A stretch of 64,000 nucleotides of DNA from Algorimicrobium sediminis (lineage in GTDB: Bacteria > Bacteroidota > Bacteroidia > Flavobacteriales > Flavobacteriaceae): contig NZ_JBHULS010000002.1 of NCBI RefSeq assembly GCF_042684585.1, forward strand, positions 62,001 through 126,000, written 5' to 3'. The notes below the pieces were generated by a model. It did no database searches. It had not been told where the DNA came from and saw only the letters and a list, made by a program, of their open reading frames with translations. Below, one piece after another: positions 43,572 through 52,870 of the stretch. A program made the translations under genes and the position numbers. Position 1 is the stretch's first letter. Each line of letters begins with the position of its first letter.

Positions 43572-44081
43572 ATGGACATTTTTCTAGTTGTTATTGGTTT
43601 CCTATTTATGCTAGTTGGTATAGCCGGAAGCTTTTTGCCTATTTTACCAGGACCGCCATTAAGTTGGATTGGTTTATTACTACTTTACCTTACAGAAGCC
43701 GTTCCAAACGATTCTTGGTTTTTGGGGGTTACACTCGTAATTGCGCTTTTGGTTTTTGCTCTAGACTATATTATTCCAGCGGTTGGCACAAAACGCTTTG
43801 GCGGTAGTAGAAAAGGTATTATTGGCACTACGGTTGGTTTATTGGTAGCTATAATCTTTCCTGTTTTTGGGCCGTTAGGCATTATTATTTGGCCTTTTTT
43901 AGGAGCGTTTATAGGGGAAATGATTAATAAAGCAGATACAAAAGTGGCTGTAAAAGCTGCTTTTGGTTCTTTTTTAGGCTTTTTGGCCGGTACTTTTATT
44001 AAATTTCTGGTATCTGTTGTGTATTTGGGTTTCTTTTTGTGGACTGTTTGGGACTATAAAAACACGCTTTTTAGTTTTTAA
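43572..44081 (+). CDS. DUF456 family membrane protein
   Basis: 169 residues with about five hydrophobic segments and the family's glycine-rich motifs GSFLPILPGPPLSWIGLLLLYL and LGAFIGEMINK. Function is unknown across the family. Its start is 50 bp from the triple operator, so it may be divergently controlled by the BlaI-type repressor; a shared role with that system is only inferred. Confidence 0.85.
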   Translation: MDIFLVVIGFLFMLVGIAGSFLPILPGPPLSWIGLLLLYLTEAVPNDSWFLGVTLVIALLVFALDYIIPAVGTKRFGGSRKGIIGTTVGLLVAIIFPVFGPLGIIIWPFLGAFIGEMINKADTKVAVKAAFGSFLGFLAGTFIKFLVSVVYLGFFLWTVWDYKNTLFSF

Positions 44082-44088
44082 AATAAGA

Positions 44089-44131
44089 AGAAACCTCATA
44101 CTATTTTTAAGAAATAAAAATAAATATGAGG
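44089..44131 (+). terminator. Hairpin after DUF456 gene
   Basis: AACCTCATA and TATGAGGTT form a perfect 9-bp stem around an A-rich 25-base loop. No T run follows, so only a possible 3'-end structure. Confidence 0.35.
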
Positions 44132-44224
44132 TTAGTGTAAATGCTATTGTGTCAACAAATTACTTATGAGGGATAACTTGTCGCTGATGCCTCAAAGGTA
44201 CGGTTTACATTTTATTTTGTGTTG

Positions 44225-44257
44225 CGGTTTTCCCGTATTAGCATTACGGTAAAACCG
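44225..44257. repeat. Hairpin between convergent transcripts
   Basis: CGGTTTTCCCGTA and TACGGTAAAACCG form a 13-base stem with one mismatch and a seven-base loop. It lies between the DUF456 gene and the end of the LuxR-type regulator. No T run on either strand. Confidence 0.35.
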
Positions 44258-44334
44258 TAAAAGCCAGTAAAGGCGGCACTTTACAGACTAAAATAATTTC
44301 TAAAAAAAGCAATTTTAACAAATTGCATAGGCTT

Positions 44335-45009
44335 TTATATAAAACCCATTTCCTTTGCCAAGGCTAGAAGTCGTTCATCACTACCATCGTGTACATCAAA
44401 AAGTATTTTAAGCTGTTTTTTTCGTTTTTCTATGGCACTTAAAGAAATTTGAAAATGCTCTTTTAAATTTTTTGTGCGTACGCCTTGAGACAATAAGTAT
44501 AATATTTTTCTATCAATATCGTCTAAATTAAAATCGTTGGTTATTGTTTTACGAATAGTAGCGCTTACCGTGGCGCTGTAAAATGGTGGGTTATTTAAAA
44601 CTGCCTGAAAGGCACTGGATAGCTCGCGCGAGGTTAAATCGCTTTTTATTAAAAACCCTTCAGGGTCAATTTCTCTAATAATATTATAAATTCTGTAAGG
44701 CTCGTTAAACATAGTTAACATAATTATTTTGGTTTTTGGCATTAAGCGGCGGGCGTATTTTGCTAAATCCTCTCCAGATGTAAAATCGCCATCACTAGAG
44801 GGTGGCAAGCTAATATCCATAAAAAGAACATGGTAATAGTTTTTAGAATCGCGAGCAGCTCTTAACATTTTTAAAGATTCGTCGCAATTATTAGCTATAT
44901 CAATTTGAAGGTCTTGGTGTTCTTTTTTTGTGGCAATTAAAGTGTTTTGATAGCCTTCAATAATAATTGGATGGTCGTCGGTCATTAAAATACGAACAGT
45001 TTCTTTCAT
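44335..45009 (-). CDS. NarL/FixJ-type response regulator
   Basis: 224 residues: receiver with acidic pair DDH near residue 11 and phospho-acceptor D65 (VLFMDISLPPSSDGD, with a short insertion after the aspartate), then a LuxR-type helix-turn-helix (DLDDIDRKILYLLSQGVRTKNLKEHFQISLSAIEKRKKQLKILF) diverged from the usual GLT motif. Downstream partner of the TPR histidine kinase 19 bp away; together a two-component system. Confidence 0.9.
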   Translation of the reverse strand: MKETVRILMTDDHPIIIEGYQNTLIATKKEHQDLQIDIANNCDESLKMLRAARDSKNYYHVLFMDISLPPSSDGDFTSGEDLAKYARRLMPKTKIIMLTMFNEPYRIYNIIREIDPEGFLIKSDLTSRELSSAFQAVLNNPPFYSATVSATIRKTITNDFNLDDIDRKILYLLSQGVRTKNLKEHFQISLSAIEKRKKQLKILFDVHDGSDERLLALAKEMGFI

Positions 45010-45028
45010 GTTGATAAGTAATTTCTAT

Positions 45029-47041
45029 TCAAAATGGAATTTTTATGCTTATGGTAGTTCCTTTATTTATTTCGGAATTGATACGTAATTTTCCGCCACA
45101 TTCGGAAACGCGGGCCTTCATGTTTTTGAGTCCAATACCTTTTTTGGATTTTTTCATATCAAACCCCGATCCGTTATCGGAAATGGTTAACCAAATTAGG
45201 TATTTACCAAGTTTAAAACTAATATCTACATGACTTGCTTGGGCATGTTTGTAAATATTTTGAAGCGATTCTTGGAGCACTCTATAAACGTGAATTTTTA
45301 TTTTATTCGATATATTTTCCCAAGGGATATCGGAGTCACTTTTTAGTTGGTATGTTAGCTGATAGCTTTTTGTTTGTGCGTCAATTAAAGTTTTCAAAAT
45401 TTCTAAATATCCCGAGTTTGCAATAAAATCTGCATTCAACTCATGAGACACCTCTCTTAAATCGTCTTCAATGTTTTTAAGCTCGGCTATATACCCTTCT
45501 CTGGTTTTTATGGCTGTGTCGGTAACGCTAAAATTTAAGCTGTCTAAACTTAAACGAATACCAAAAAGGCGTCCTAAAATGCCGTCGTGTAAATCTTGTG
45601 AAATGCGCTTTTTTTCGCTTAATCGGGCCTCATCTACTTTATCTTGTTGGGTAAGCATTAAATTATAAATTTCTTCGTTGGCCTCCTGTTGTTGCTGTAT
45701 TAACGTTAACTGCCTATTTTTAGATCGTTGAAACAAAATAATATAAACCAAAATAAAGGTGAAAATTAAACCAACCGACAAAATTAACAGCCATAAACGC
45801 TCCCTAGAAATTCTATTTTTTTCTAGTTCTATTTGTTCGGTTTCAAATTCAATTCTGGCAAATTTATCTCTAATGGCGCGTTCTTTATCAATTAAACTAT
45901 CGTTTAGTTGTATGTATTCATTCAAGTAAGCCACTGCTTTATTTGGTGCTTCTATTTTAGCTTTTAGTAGTAAAGCATTTAAAATAACATCGTTGGTTAC
46001 TGCGGCTTTAGATAAGCTGTAAGCCGTATTGGCATATTGCAAGGCCTTGGTTTTATTGCCCTGATCTAAATAAAATTCCGAGGCATTTAAAGCTACAGAC
46101 ATTTTACTTAAATCGTTATCCAAACTATCGGCAATGGCATAGGCTTCCGAGAACATATGCGCCACTTTTCCCGTATCAAATTCCTTTGTTTTATGAGCTA
46201 ACAAGGCATAATCCCCTAGTATAAGAGCATAATTATCTGGATCTTGCTTTAAGGTATTTTGGTTATTAAAAAGGGTTTTATAAATTTCTAAACTTTTATT
46301 GAATTGCTTTTTTTCTTTATAAATAAGCGCAATGTTGCTTTTTGAATACAAGGTATATAAAAAATTATCATCCAGTTGGTTACTGTAAGACAAAGCTTTT
46401 TCGTGGTATTCAATGGCTTTATCGAACATTTTTAGTTCATCGGATGCTATTGCTACCAAATTAAATAAACCCCACAAACTACCCAGCGTTTTAGGGTTTG
46501 ATGGTAGGGATTGATACAGCCTTATAGCCTTAAAGGCATTGGTTTCGCAACCAACATAATCGCGCTCCTCAAACTGAATACTTGCCATAGCATTTAAAGC
46601 ACTGGCTTGTTGACGCTTCATTTGTAAATTACCAAAATATTTAGAAGCATTGAAATAGTAGGTATAGCTACTATCGTTTTGCATTTTTTCGGAATGGTAC
46701 CAACCCAATACATTATTTATATGGGCCATAGCTAGGGTATCCTGTAATTTTTTGGCTAATTTTAAGTTTTCGTGATTTACATTAAATAAAGAATCTACTG
46801 CAAACTGCTTCAAAAATAAAGTTGCTAATTGCCGTTTGGACTTTAAAATGGTGGTATCTTGTTTGGTTTTCTCGGAGAAAGCTATCGCTTTTTTTATAAA
46901 AATTTCCCGCTGGGCTAAATTATAGGTTTCCGAATTAGCCAATTGGCGGTAATGTAAAACACTGTCTAAATTTTTATGTTGTGCAATGCCAAACAATGGT
47001 AGCAGGCCAAACAACAAAAAAAATAAGTAGTTATAAAACAT
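45029..47041 (-). CDS. TPR-containing membrane sensor histidine kinase
   Basis: 670 residues from the ATG at the signal peptide (MFYNYLFFLLFGLLPLFGIAQ); an upstream in-frame TTG was rejected. The extracytoplasmic half is built of TPR repeats (about residues 60-380), followed by a single membrane helix (LWLLILSVGLIFTFILVYIILF), a HisKA_3 dimerisation domain with the phospho-histidine in KKRISQDLHDGILGRLFG and a HATPase_c domain (DNGSGFDMKKSKKGIGLKNMKARV). This is the common Bacteroidota 'TPR-LytS/NarX-like' layout. Paired with the NarL-type regulator. Confidence 0.92.
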   Translation of the reverse strand: MFYNYLFFLLFGLLPLFGIAQHKNLDSVLHYRQLANSETYNLAQREIFIKKAIAFSEKTKQDTTILKSKRQLATLFLKQFAVDSLFNVNHENLKLAKKLQDTLAMAHINNVLGWYHSEKMQNDSSYTYYFNASKYFGNLQMKRQQASALNAMASIQFEERDYVGCETNAFKAIRLYQSLPSNPKTLGSLWGLFNLVAIASDELKMFDKAIEYHEKALSYSNQLDDNFLYTLYSKSNIALIYKEKKQFNKSLEIYKTLFNNQNTLKQDPDNYALILGDYALLAHKTKEFDTGKVAHMFSEAYAIADSLDNDLSKMSVALNASEFYLDQGNKTKALQYANTAYSLSKAAVTNDVILNALLLKAKIEAPNKAVAYLNEYIQLNDSLIDKERAIRDKFARIEFETEQIELEKNRISRERLWLLILSVGLIFTFILVYIILFQRSKNRQLTLIQQQQEANEEIYNLMLTQQDKVDEARLSEKKRISQDLHDGILGRLFGIRLSLDSLNFSVTDTAIKTREGYIAELKNIEDDLREVSHELNADFIANSGYLEILKTLIDAQTKSYQLTYQLKSDSDIPWENISNKIKIHVYRVLQESLQNIYKHAQASHVDISFKLGKYLIWLTISDNGSGFDMKKSKKGIGLKNMKARVSECGGKLRINSEINKGTTISIKIPF

Positions 47042-47246
47042 ACTTTTTTTACATATACTACTCAATTTATTACTTTTTAAAGTTTACCATGTTCATTTTA
47101 TGAAAGCGTATTTTCGGATAATAACAACAGCCTATTTGTTAACACCTGTATAACAAGTTTTTAAAATCACAACCGCCAATACTTTCACATGCCCGTTTAC
47201 GCTACTATAGTCCTCTGGGCACATCTGTTTCGTAAAGATATAACAT

Positions 47247-47285
47247 AAACACAAAAACCCTTTACTGAAAAGGGTTTTTGTGTTT
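47247..47285 (-). terminator. Terminator after small exported protein gene
   Basis: AACACAAAAACCCTT with AAGGGTTTTTGTGTT forms a 15-bp stem, 18 bp past the stop codon of the minus-strand small gene. It would act in both directions. Confidence 0.7.
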
Positions 47286-47302
47286 AATGAACAGAACGGT
47301 TA

Positions 47303-47488
47303 TTAACCTTGCTCTGGAACATCTTTAGCTTTTTTAACATGGCGTTTTACTTTAAAAGCATAAGTAAAATCGTCCTGTTGCGAAACCTCCTCTACATTGT
47401 TGCTGCTGGTATCCGCTTTTTTAACTGTTAAGCCTGTTAGTGTCATGCAAAAAATGGCTGCGACTAAAATAATTTTAAAGGTTTTCAT
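47303..47488 (-). CDS. Small exported protein, unknown
   Basis: 61-residue protein with a hydrophobic signal (MKTFKIILVAAIFCMTLTGLTV) and a short, charged mature part rich in Lys/Val/Asp (FKVKRHVKKAKDVPEQG). A terminator close behind the stop supports a real gene. No family recognised. Confidence 0.6.
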   Translation of the reverse strand: MKTFKIILVAAIFCMTLTGLTVKKADTSSNNVEEVSQQDDFTYAFKVKRHVKKAKDVPEQG

Positions 47489-47913
47489 GTTATGTATATT
47501 TAAATTAACTCAGTAGGGTTATTCTATTACATTGTTAAGCAACCTATAAGCTCAACTTGCCTAATGAACGTGCACAGAGCAAGCGGCAAACTGGCCAAAA
47601 GAGCCAACAATTGCTTTTAACATGAGGGAAGAGACAAAAACTGTCTGTAAAAAATGGATAAATTAACTTTAGATAAGCAGAAATTGGATTAGGGGACTTA
47701 TTAAAGCAGCTATAAGGTAGCGGCTATTACGCTATTTATTACAACTAGACGACAAAAAACAATAATATTCGATAAAATGCGTATTTTGAGGAAAATTCTT
47801 ACGTATAACTATTAGCAACATGTTGACAATTAACTTTATAAGCAGGGGTGTGCAAACATAATTTTAATAGTGTTTAAAAAAGTTAGTATCTTAAAGGTTT
47901 TTTGCAACATATT
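47489..47913. other. Non-coding spacer before DUF2254 gene
   Basis: No ORF, RNA or clear promoter seen. A+T-rich; the two genes on either side point away from each other, so promoters of both should lie here, but no exact TAnnTTTG box was found. Confidence 0.4.
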
Positions 47914-49200
47914 ATGAAAGCGCTCTACACCAAATTTATTAGTTTTTTTAATTTACTACAAAGTAAAATTGCTTTTTACCCCGCTCTGTTTAGTACGGTT
48001 GGTTTTGGCTTTGCCTTGTTTATGCTCTATTTAGAAGAAATTGGCATTTCCGCCTTTGTTATAAAACAGGTGCCACAACTAGTAATTAATAATGCCGATA
48101 CCGCAAAAACCCTTTTAAGTTTTTTAACTGGTGGCATTATATCTATTATGGTGTTTAGCTTTTCTATGGTTATGGTATTGCTCAATCAGGCTTCCAGTAA
48201 TTTTTCGCCTAGAGTGTTGCCTGGTTTAATTTCCAACCGCAATCACCAGTATGTTTTAGGCCTGTATTTGGCTACCATTTTATACAACACCTTTACGTTG
48301 GTTGGTATAAATCCGCAAGAAAGCGATAAATACCAATTACCCGGATTTTCTGTACTTATTGGCATTGTTTTAACCGTTGTTTGCTTGGGTGCTTTTTTAT
48401 ACTTTATCCATTCTATATCGCAGTCCATTCAAGTAAACAATATATTGGACAGTATTTACCAAAAAGCTAAAATGCGATTAGAATTTCTATTGGAGAAAGA
48501 AACGGAACAGATTCCAGATTTTCCCAAAACAAAAAATTGGAAAACCATTTACAGCTCGCAAACAGGCTATTTTCAAAATATAGCGGTTCCTAACCTGGTG
48601 GATATTTGCAAAGACGCCGATATTAAATTAAAAATTTTACCTATTCAAGGACTCTTTGTTTTAAAAGGTGTTCCCATATTACAAGTTAATGAGAGCATTA
48701 GCACGGAATTATCCAACAAAATACTGTCTAACTTCAGTTTTGCAAAAGGCGAATTTGTTGAAGACAATTACGCATTGGCTTTCAAGCAAATTACAGAAAT
48801 AGGAATTAAAGCCATGTCTCCAGGAATAAACGATCCCGGCACCGCCATAAGCACCATAGATTATTTAACCGAATTGTTTGCGCTTCGCTTAAGAAAAAAC
48901 GACAAAACCATTATTACTTCAGATAACGAAGCACTCATTTTTGTTAGTACCACCAATTTTAAAGAACTGCTGTACCAAGTTATGGCAGCCTACAGAACTT
49001 ACTGCAAACAGGATTTAAGTTGTATTCAAAAATTATTTATTATGTTTAAATATCTTTTGTTGCAAGAGGCGCATTTACCTGACTACCACCATGCGTTGCG
49101 GGCAGAAGCCAAACTCCTTTACGACGATGCCATGGAAACTATAACCAACAAAACGGATTTAAGGCGCATTGAAGCTCTTTTCCAAGGACTTCCAGACTAA
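47914..49200 (+). CDS. DUF2254 family membrane protein
   Basis: 428 residues with four helices in the N-terminal half (including GIISIMVFSFSMVMVLLNQASSNFSPRVLPGLISNRNHQYVLGLYLATILYN, the family signature) and a soluble C-terminal half containing GIKAMSPGINDPGTAISTIDYLTELF. Function is unknown; the central motif 'SPGINDPxTA' is conserved. The ATG is used and the upstream in-frame TTG was rejected. Single gene. Confidence 0.87.
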   Translation: MKALYTKFISFFNLLQSKIAFYPALFSTVGFGFALFMLYLEEIGISAFVIKQVPQLVINNADTAKTLLSFLTGGIISIMVFSFSMVMVLLNQASSNFSPRVLPGLISNRNHQYVLGLYLATILYNTFTLVGINPQESDKYQLPGFSVLIGIVLTVVCLGAFLYFIHSISQSIQVNNILDSIYQKAKMRLEFLLEKETEQIPDFPKTKNWKTIYSSQTGYFQNIAVPNLVDICKDADIKLKILPIQGLFVLKGVPILQVNESISTELSNKILSNFSFAKGEFVEDNYALAFKQITEIGIKAMSPGINDPGTAISTIDYLTELFALRLRKNDKTIITSDNEALIFVSTTNFKELLYQVMAAYRTYCKQDLSCIQKLFIMFKYLLLQEAHLPDYHHALRAEAKLLYDDAMETITNKTDLRRIEALFQGLPD

Positions 49201-49266
49201 CATAGCATAAAATAGCCCGGATTTCATACTTTTTTAGGTAAAAAATTTGGACAACTTATGCGTACA

Positions 49267-50544
49267 CTACTCGTTTTTGGATACGTTGTTAAATTTTGCC
49301 TTCATAGTTGGATTGTTATACGTTAACTTTTTAATGGTTAAATCCTCTGCCTTATTGTTGGCCAGCCTTAAATTATTTACTGAAGCCAGTAAGGCGTCCT
49401 TTGTTTTTTGTAAATGATTCATGGTTTTGTCAATTTCATCAATAGCTGTTTTAAATTGCCTACTGGCCAGATCGTAATTTCGGGCAAATCCAGCTTTAAA
49501 ATCATTTATTTTTTCTTCAAAATTGGTAATATCTATATTTTGATTTCTTACCAAATTTAATTCTGCCTTATAAGCCATCGAATTCATGGCTGCATTACGG
49601 AGTAAGGTAATAATAGGAATAAAAAACTGCGGACGCACCACATACATTTTTGGATACCGATAGGAAACATCCACAATACCGGTATTATAAAAGTCGTTAT
49701 CTGCCTCTAACATAGACACTAATACAGCATACTCGCAATTTTTAGATTGCCGATCCTTATCTAATTTTGCAAAAAAATCTTCATTCTTTTTTTTAGTAGC
49801 CGTTTGGTCGTTTTCATTTTTCATTTCAAACATAATTGAAATAATTTCGTTTTGAGACTCGTCAAACTCTCTAAAAATGTAATCGCCTTTATTACCACTT
49901 CTAGCATCGTTATCCTTTTCAAAATAGGCTTTCGGAAAGGCTGTTGCCCGAAGTTTATTAAACTCTGTTTCGCAATGCAACTCCAATGTTTCGCCCACCA
50001 TTTTTGTTGAAAGCTTTTGCTTATAATCCTTTAAACGCAAAATTTCATCATCTTTCATCTTTATAATATCGTCTTTAACAGCCAATTTGTTTTTAAATTG
50101 CTCGTTAATAGATTTTTCTAGTAACTGGGTTTGCGTTTCTTTTATTTGCAAAGCATTTTTTAAATCGTCGCGCTCCTTTTCAACAACTTTCACGGCATTG
50201 GACACATCCAGCGCTTTTTGAATTTCAATTTGCTGAATGTGCGCTTTTAATTTGGTTAATACGGTTTCTTTTTCCGATAGTTTTTCTGCCAAATCGGAGG
50301 CCGCTTTCGCCTTTAATTGCAATAGTTCGTTATCTTTTTTTGTTAATTGTTGCTGCAATTCATTTCGTAAGTTAGCTTCGGTTAAAGCTACCGCATTTTG
50401 TTTTTCTTTCTCTGCAAGTGCCAAACGCGCGCTAAGCTCTTCTTCAAACTGATGGTCGCGCACCTGTTTTAATATATCGGCAAATCCGGCCTCATCTACT
50501 TTAAAAACTTTGTTGCAATTAGGGCAAATAATATCGTTCATCAT
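49267..50544 (-). CDS. DUF2130 coiled-coil protein
   Basis: 425 residues: an N-terminal zinc-ribbon-like CPNCNKVFKVDE, a long Glu/Lys-rich coiled coil (about 30-190), then the DUF2130 core (ETEFNKLRATAFPKAYFEKDNDARSGNKGDYIFREFDES...EYAVLVSMLEADNDFYNTGIVDVSYRYPKMYVVRPQFFIPIITLLRNA). The core resembles a restriction-endonuclease-like fold (DxExK pattern in IISIMFEMKNEN), as I read it, but no activity is established. Single gene. Confidence 0.85.
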   Translation of the reverse strand: MMNDIICPNCNKVFKVDEAGFADILKQVRDHQFEEELSARLALAEKEKQNAVALTEANLRNELQQQLTKKDNELLQLKAKAASDLAEKLSEKETVLTKLKAHIQQIEIQKALDVSNAVKVVEKERDDLKNALQIKETQTQLLEKSINEQFKNKLAVKDDIIKMKDDEILRLKDYKQKLSTKMVGETLELHCETEFNKLRATAFPKAYFEKDNDARSGNKGDYIFREFDESQNEIISIMFEMKNENDQTATKKKNEDFFAKLDKDRQSKNCEYAVLVSMLEADNDFYNTGIVDVSYRYPKMYVVRPQFFIPIITLLRNAAMNSMAYKAELNLVRNQNIDITNFEEKINDFKAGFARNYDLASRQFKTAIDEIDKTMNHLQKTKDALLASVNNLRLANNKAEDLTIKKLTYNNPTMKAKFNNVSKNE

Positions 50545-50918
50545 AATATAAAAAGTGCATGTGTTGTTTGTGTAAAATTAAAACCGAAGCCCTTGCTGTA
50601 AACCAGCTTCTGTTAACATGGGTAACAACATTAATTTGTTAAAAGATACAAAATAACTAATATTATGCTTGTACCATAAAAAAGGAAAGACAATTTTCTT
50701 TATTAATTTGGCTTTAATGGGTCTAGCAAATTCCTTTAAAACAATTTTACAAACCACCGTAAAACAAAAAAGCATCCCAATTTTCTTACAAAGAAAAAAG
50801 GAAAGCTTTCCATTGGAATTCCCAACAACAACGGGAACTTCCTACAATTTACCTCAACACAACTGCCAAGGTAAAACAACACAACTAAATTTTTTGTTAA
50901 CCAGGTAACTTTACTGCC
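50545..50918. other. Spacer between DUF2130 gene and mobile element
   Basis: Host DNA left of the element. Short frames on both strands overlap one another and have no recognisable domain; I do not call a gene. A 12-bp palindrome GGAAAGCTTTCC stands at 50800-50811. Confidence 0.4.
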
Positions 50919-50950
50919 AAAAAAAAGCTTCAATTTCTTGAAGCTTTCTG
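50919..50950 (-). terminator. Original tRNA-Asp terminator, now at distal end of element
   Basis: AAAGCTTCAA/TTGAAGCTTT stem followed on the minus strand by an eight-base T run. Located just downstream (minus direction) of the partial tRNA-Asp end, it fits the terminator that served tRNA-Asp before the element inserted. Confidence 0.7.
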
Positions 50951-50956
50951 CAATAA

Positions 50957-50973
50957 TTGCGGTCTGGACGGGA
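50957..50973. repeat. Attachment site, distal copy
   Basis: TTGCGGTCTGGACGGGA, 17 bp identical to the tRNA-Asp 3' end at 55795-55811 in the same orientation. Beyond this point no tRNA sequence continues. It is the far boundary of the integrative element. Confidence 0.85.
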
Positions 50974-51036
50974 AGACATCAGTCTTAGTATTCCGCCCTA
51001 TATCTTATACATAATTTCAAAAGCTATAAGCCTTAA

Positions 51037-51055
51037 AGGGGTTTTTACAGGGGTA
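51037..51055 (+). repeat. Integrase arm-type repeats, distal
   Basis: Two AGGGGT units 12 bp apart (51037 and 51049), with AGGGGTTTTTACAGGGGTA. An equivalent pair with the same spacing and orientation lies at 55640-55658. A CTGTAAAAA motif stands near both pairs. Confidence 0.5.
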
Positions 51056-51073
51056 CTTTCTGTAAAAATTATT

Positions 51074-51516
51074 TCTTTAAGCGGAAGCAAAGATACAATC
51101 AATTTTCAATTAAACAAGCAAAATATATAAATTTAGTTTCACTCATTTTAAAGGACTAAATTTTAACGATTATCTTCAATAAGAACACTTTTACTTAAAT
51201 ACGATTTAAGTTCAAAAAACAAACGTTAAAATAAGTTTTTAAGCCATTAACGATCCAACTTTAGTTTTCTACTTATTACTTTTCGTGGCTGGCTCAAAAA
51301 AACATTACTCTTCTTTAACTTTAACTTGTCTTTATTCTTAAAGACTTTACATACATCTATACCAATACAAATATCGTTATATGTTACTGCATGTTTTTAC
51401 TTATTCCTAACTTATGGTTTTATATGTCCAGTACCTCTATCTAGTTGTTAACCCTTCATTAACTGCTATATGTTATACCTTATTTAGGGTTTAGATTACT
51501 CTTATTATATAATAAG
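51074..51516. other. Non-coding A+T-rich part of the element
   Basis: No coding frame, RNA or firm hairpin; may contain replication or att sequences downstream of the Rep gene. Confidence 0.35.
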
Positions 51517-52506
51517 CTATTTACTGCAAATAGATTTCACCTTTTTAGCTACTTTTTGACGAAATATGTCCTCATAATTTCGCCTATCTTCAATTAAGTG
51601 TTTTTCGTAAATACCATTGTATTTTTTTCTACAATTAGTCTTTTTTTTAGGGTTTAAAGTTTCTATCAACAATCGTGTTTTTTCTAAACCAATAGCCCTT
51701 ATTCCTTTATATATTAAAAATTCTGACATTTCTGTAATCGCACCACCTTTAAGATTTATATAGGCTTCTGGTGATATAACATCTATAAATTCGACTTTGT
51801 CAAGTGTCTTAATTAAATTTTCTCCTAGATACTTCCAGTTGTTCTTTAACTTTAATAAGGTATTTACCTTTTTGTTAAACATCTTCATTCCACTTACCTT
51901 ATGACCTTGTATTTCATATCTAAATAAGAAGTTGTTTTTTGTTATTTTATCGTAAGAGCGTTCCAACTTGTCTTTATCGTTGTAAATCTCCCTAATTTTA
52001 TCATAAAAAATTACATGATAATTTTTCCCTTTAAACTTTACACCTTTGTCTTCGTGTGTACTTTTTTTAAAGTTTTTATATCGAGATACACAAAGTGCAA
52101 TACCCTCAAATTCTTTTGTAAATCTAATTGTTACTCCAGTTTCTAATTTTGTTATTTCTGCATTCCATAAAATGTTCTCATCTATCCCTAATCTTTTACT
52201 TAAAAGACTTATACAATGACAAAAATCTTTGTAATTAAAATCTCTAATATTATATTTTCCATAATACCATTTTCTAATACTGCCTTCTACATATAATTTA
52301 TGATTACCAAATTTTGTATCATAAGCTAATATTAACTTTAAAGAATGCTTTTTGTTTTTCTTACCTAAATCCTCATCACTTGTAAGGTATTTTATAAATA
52401 CAAAAATTTCTGGGTTAAATCTTGAGCTACCAAATCTTCTATAAGAATTAAGCATATCTTCTTCAACAGGATAGTTTGTTACTAAAAATTTTATTTTATC
52501 TACCAT
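51517..52506 (-). CDS. Phage/plasmid replication protein, gene II/X-like
   Basis: 329 residues resembling filamentous-phage gene II/X replication proteins, which nick DNA to start rolling-circle replication. Evidence is the general pattern, not a clean motif: opening MVDKIKFLVTNYP, central FGNHKLYVEGSIRKWYYGKYNIRDFNYKDFCHCISLLSKRLGI, then KNYHVIFYDKIREIYNDKDK...FLFRYEIQGHKVSGMKMFNKKVNTLLKL, which correspond to the 'FGNxKLYIEGSxRK', 'IFYDKIxE' and 'LRYE' signatures of that family. The likely nicking tyrosine is among the Tyr-rich segments but was not assigned. Start is 2 bp from the HTH stop. If not Rep, it would be another element-specific protein. Confidence 0.65.
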   Translation of the reverse strand: MVDKIKFLVTNYPVEEDMLNSYRRFGSSRFNPEIFVFIKYLTSDEDLGKKNKKHSLKLILAYDTKFGNHKLYVEGSIRKWYYGKYNIRDFNYKDFCHCISLLSKRLGIDENILWNAEITKLETGVTIRFTKEFEGIALCVSRYKNFKKSTHEDKGVKFKGKNYHVIFYDKIREIYNDKDKLERSYDKITKNNFLFRYEIQGHKVSGMKMFNKKVNTLLKLKNNWKYLGENLIKTLDKVEFIDVISPEAYINLKGGAITEMSEFLIYKGIRAIGLEKTRLLIETLNPKKKTNCRKKYNGIYEKHLIEDRRNYEDIFRQKVAKKVKSICSK

Positions 52507-52508
52507 AA

Positions 52509-52757
52509 CTACCTGTTTAAAAAATTAACTATTTCTCTTCTTTCTACAAGGATTTTTCCATTACGTTTTGGTTGGGAAACTTTTAATCCTTTTTCTCTTA
52601 ATCTATCAAATGTTTTACGACTTATGTTAAAGTCTTCTATCACTTCATTTACTGTAAGCCAATCCTTTTGTTGGTTTTCTTCAATAAGCCTTTGTAAAGC
52701 CTTTAATTTCTTAATGGTGTACACTTTTAACTTGTACATTTCTACATCTCTTTTCAT
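52509..52757 (-). CDS. HTH (excisionase/MerR-type) protein
   Basis: 82-residue protein ending in a small helix-turn-helix of the HTH_17/excisionase type: DWLTVNEVIEDFNISRKTFDRLREKGLKVSQPKRNGKILVERREIVNFLNR. Such proteins serve as directionality factors for tyrosine recombinases or as repressors. Located 2 bp ahead of the Rep gene, so both are probably co-translated. Start may be Met1 or Met7. Confidence 0.7.
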   Translation of the reverse strand: MKRDVEMYKLKVYTIKKLKALQRLIEENQQKDWLTVNEVIEDFNISRKTFDRLREKGLKVSQPKRNGKILVERREIVNFLNR

Positions 52758-52870
52758 TAGTATAATTTTAAATTAATGGGACTATTCCCTACACTTATCT
52801 TATACCTCCAAAAGTTTTTTTCGTTCGCAGAAATGCGTTAAATTTTTGTTAAATCTTTAAAATTAAGCCA

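Noticed and set aside
50578..50933. Small frames between DUF2130 and the element
   Set aside because: They overlap on both strands, are Lys/Phe-rich and have no domain or signal; A+T-rich chance frames.
50957..50973. Pseudogene of tRNA-Asp
   Set aside because: Only the 3' 15 tRNA bases are present, as direct repeat of the intact tRNA; it is the attachment site of the element.
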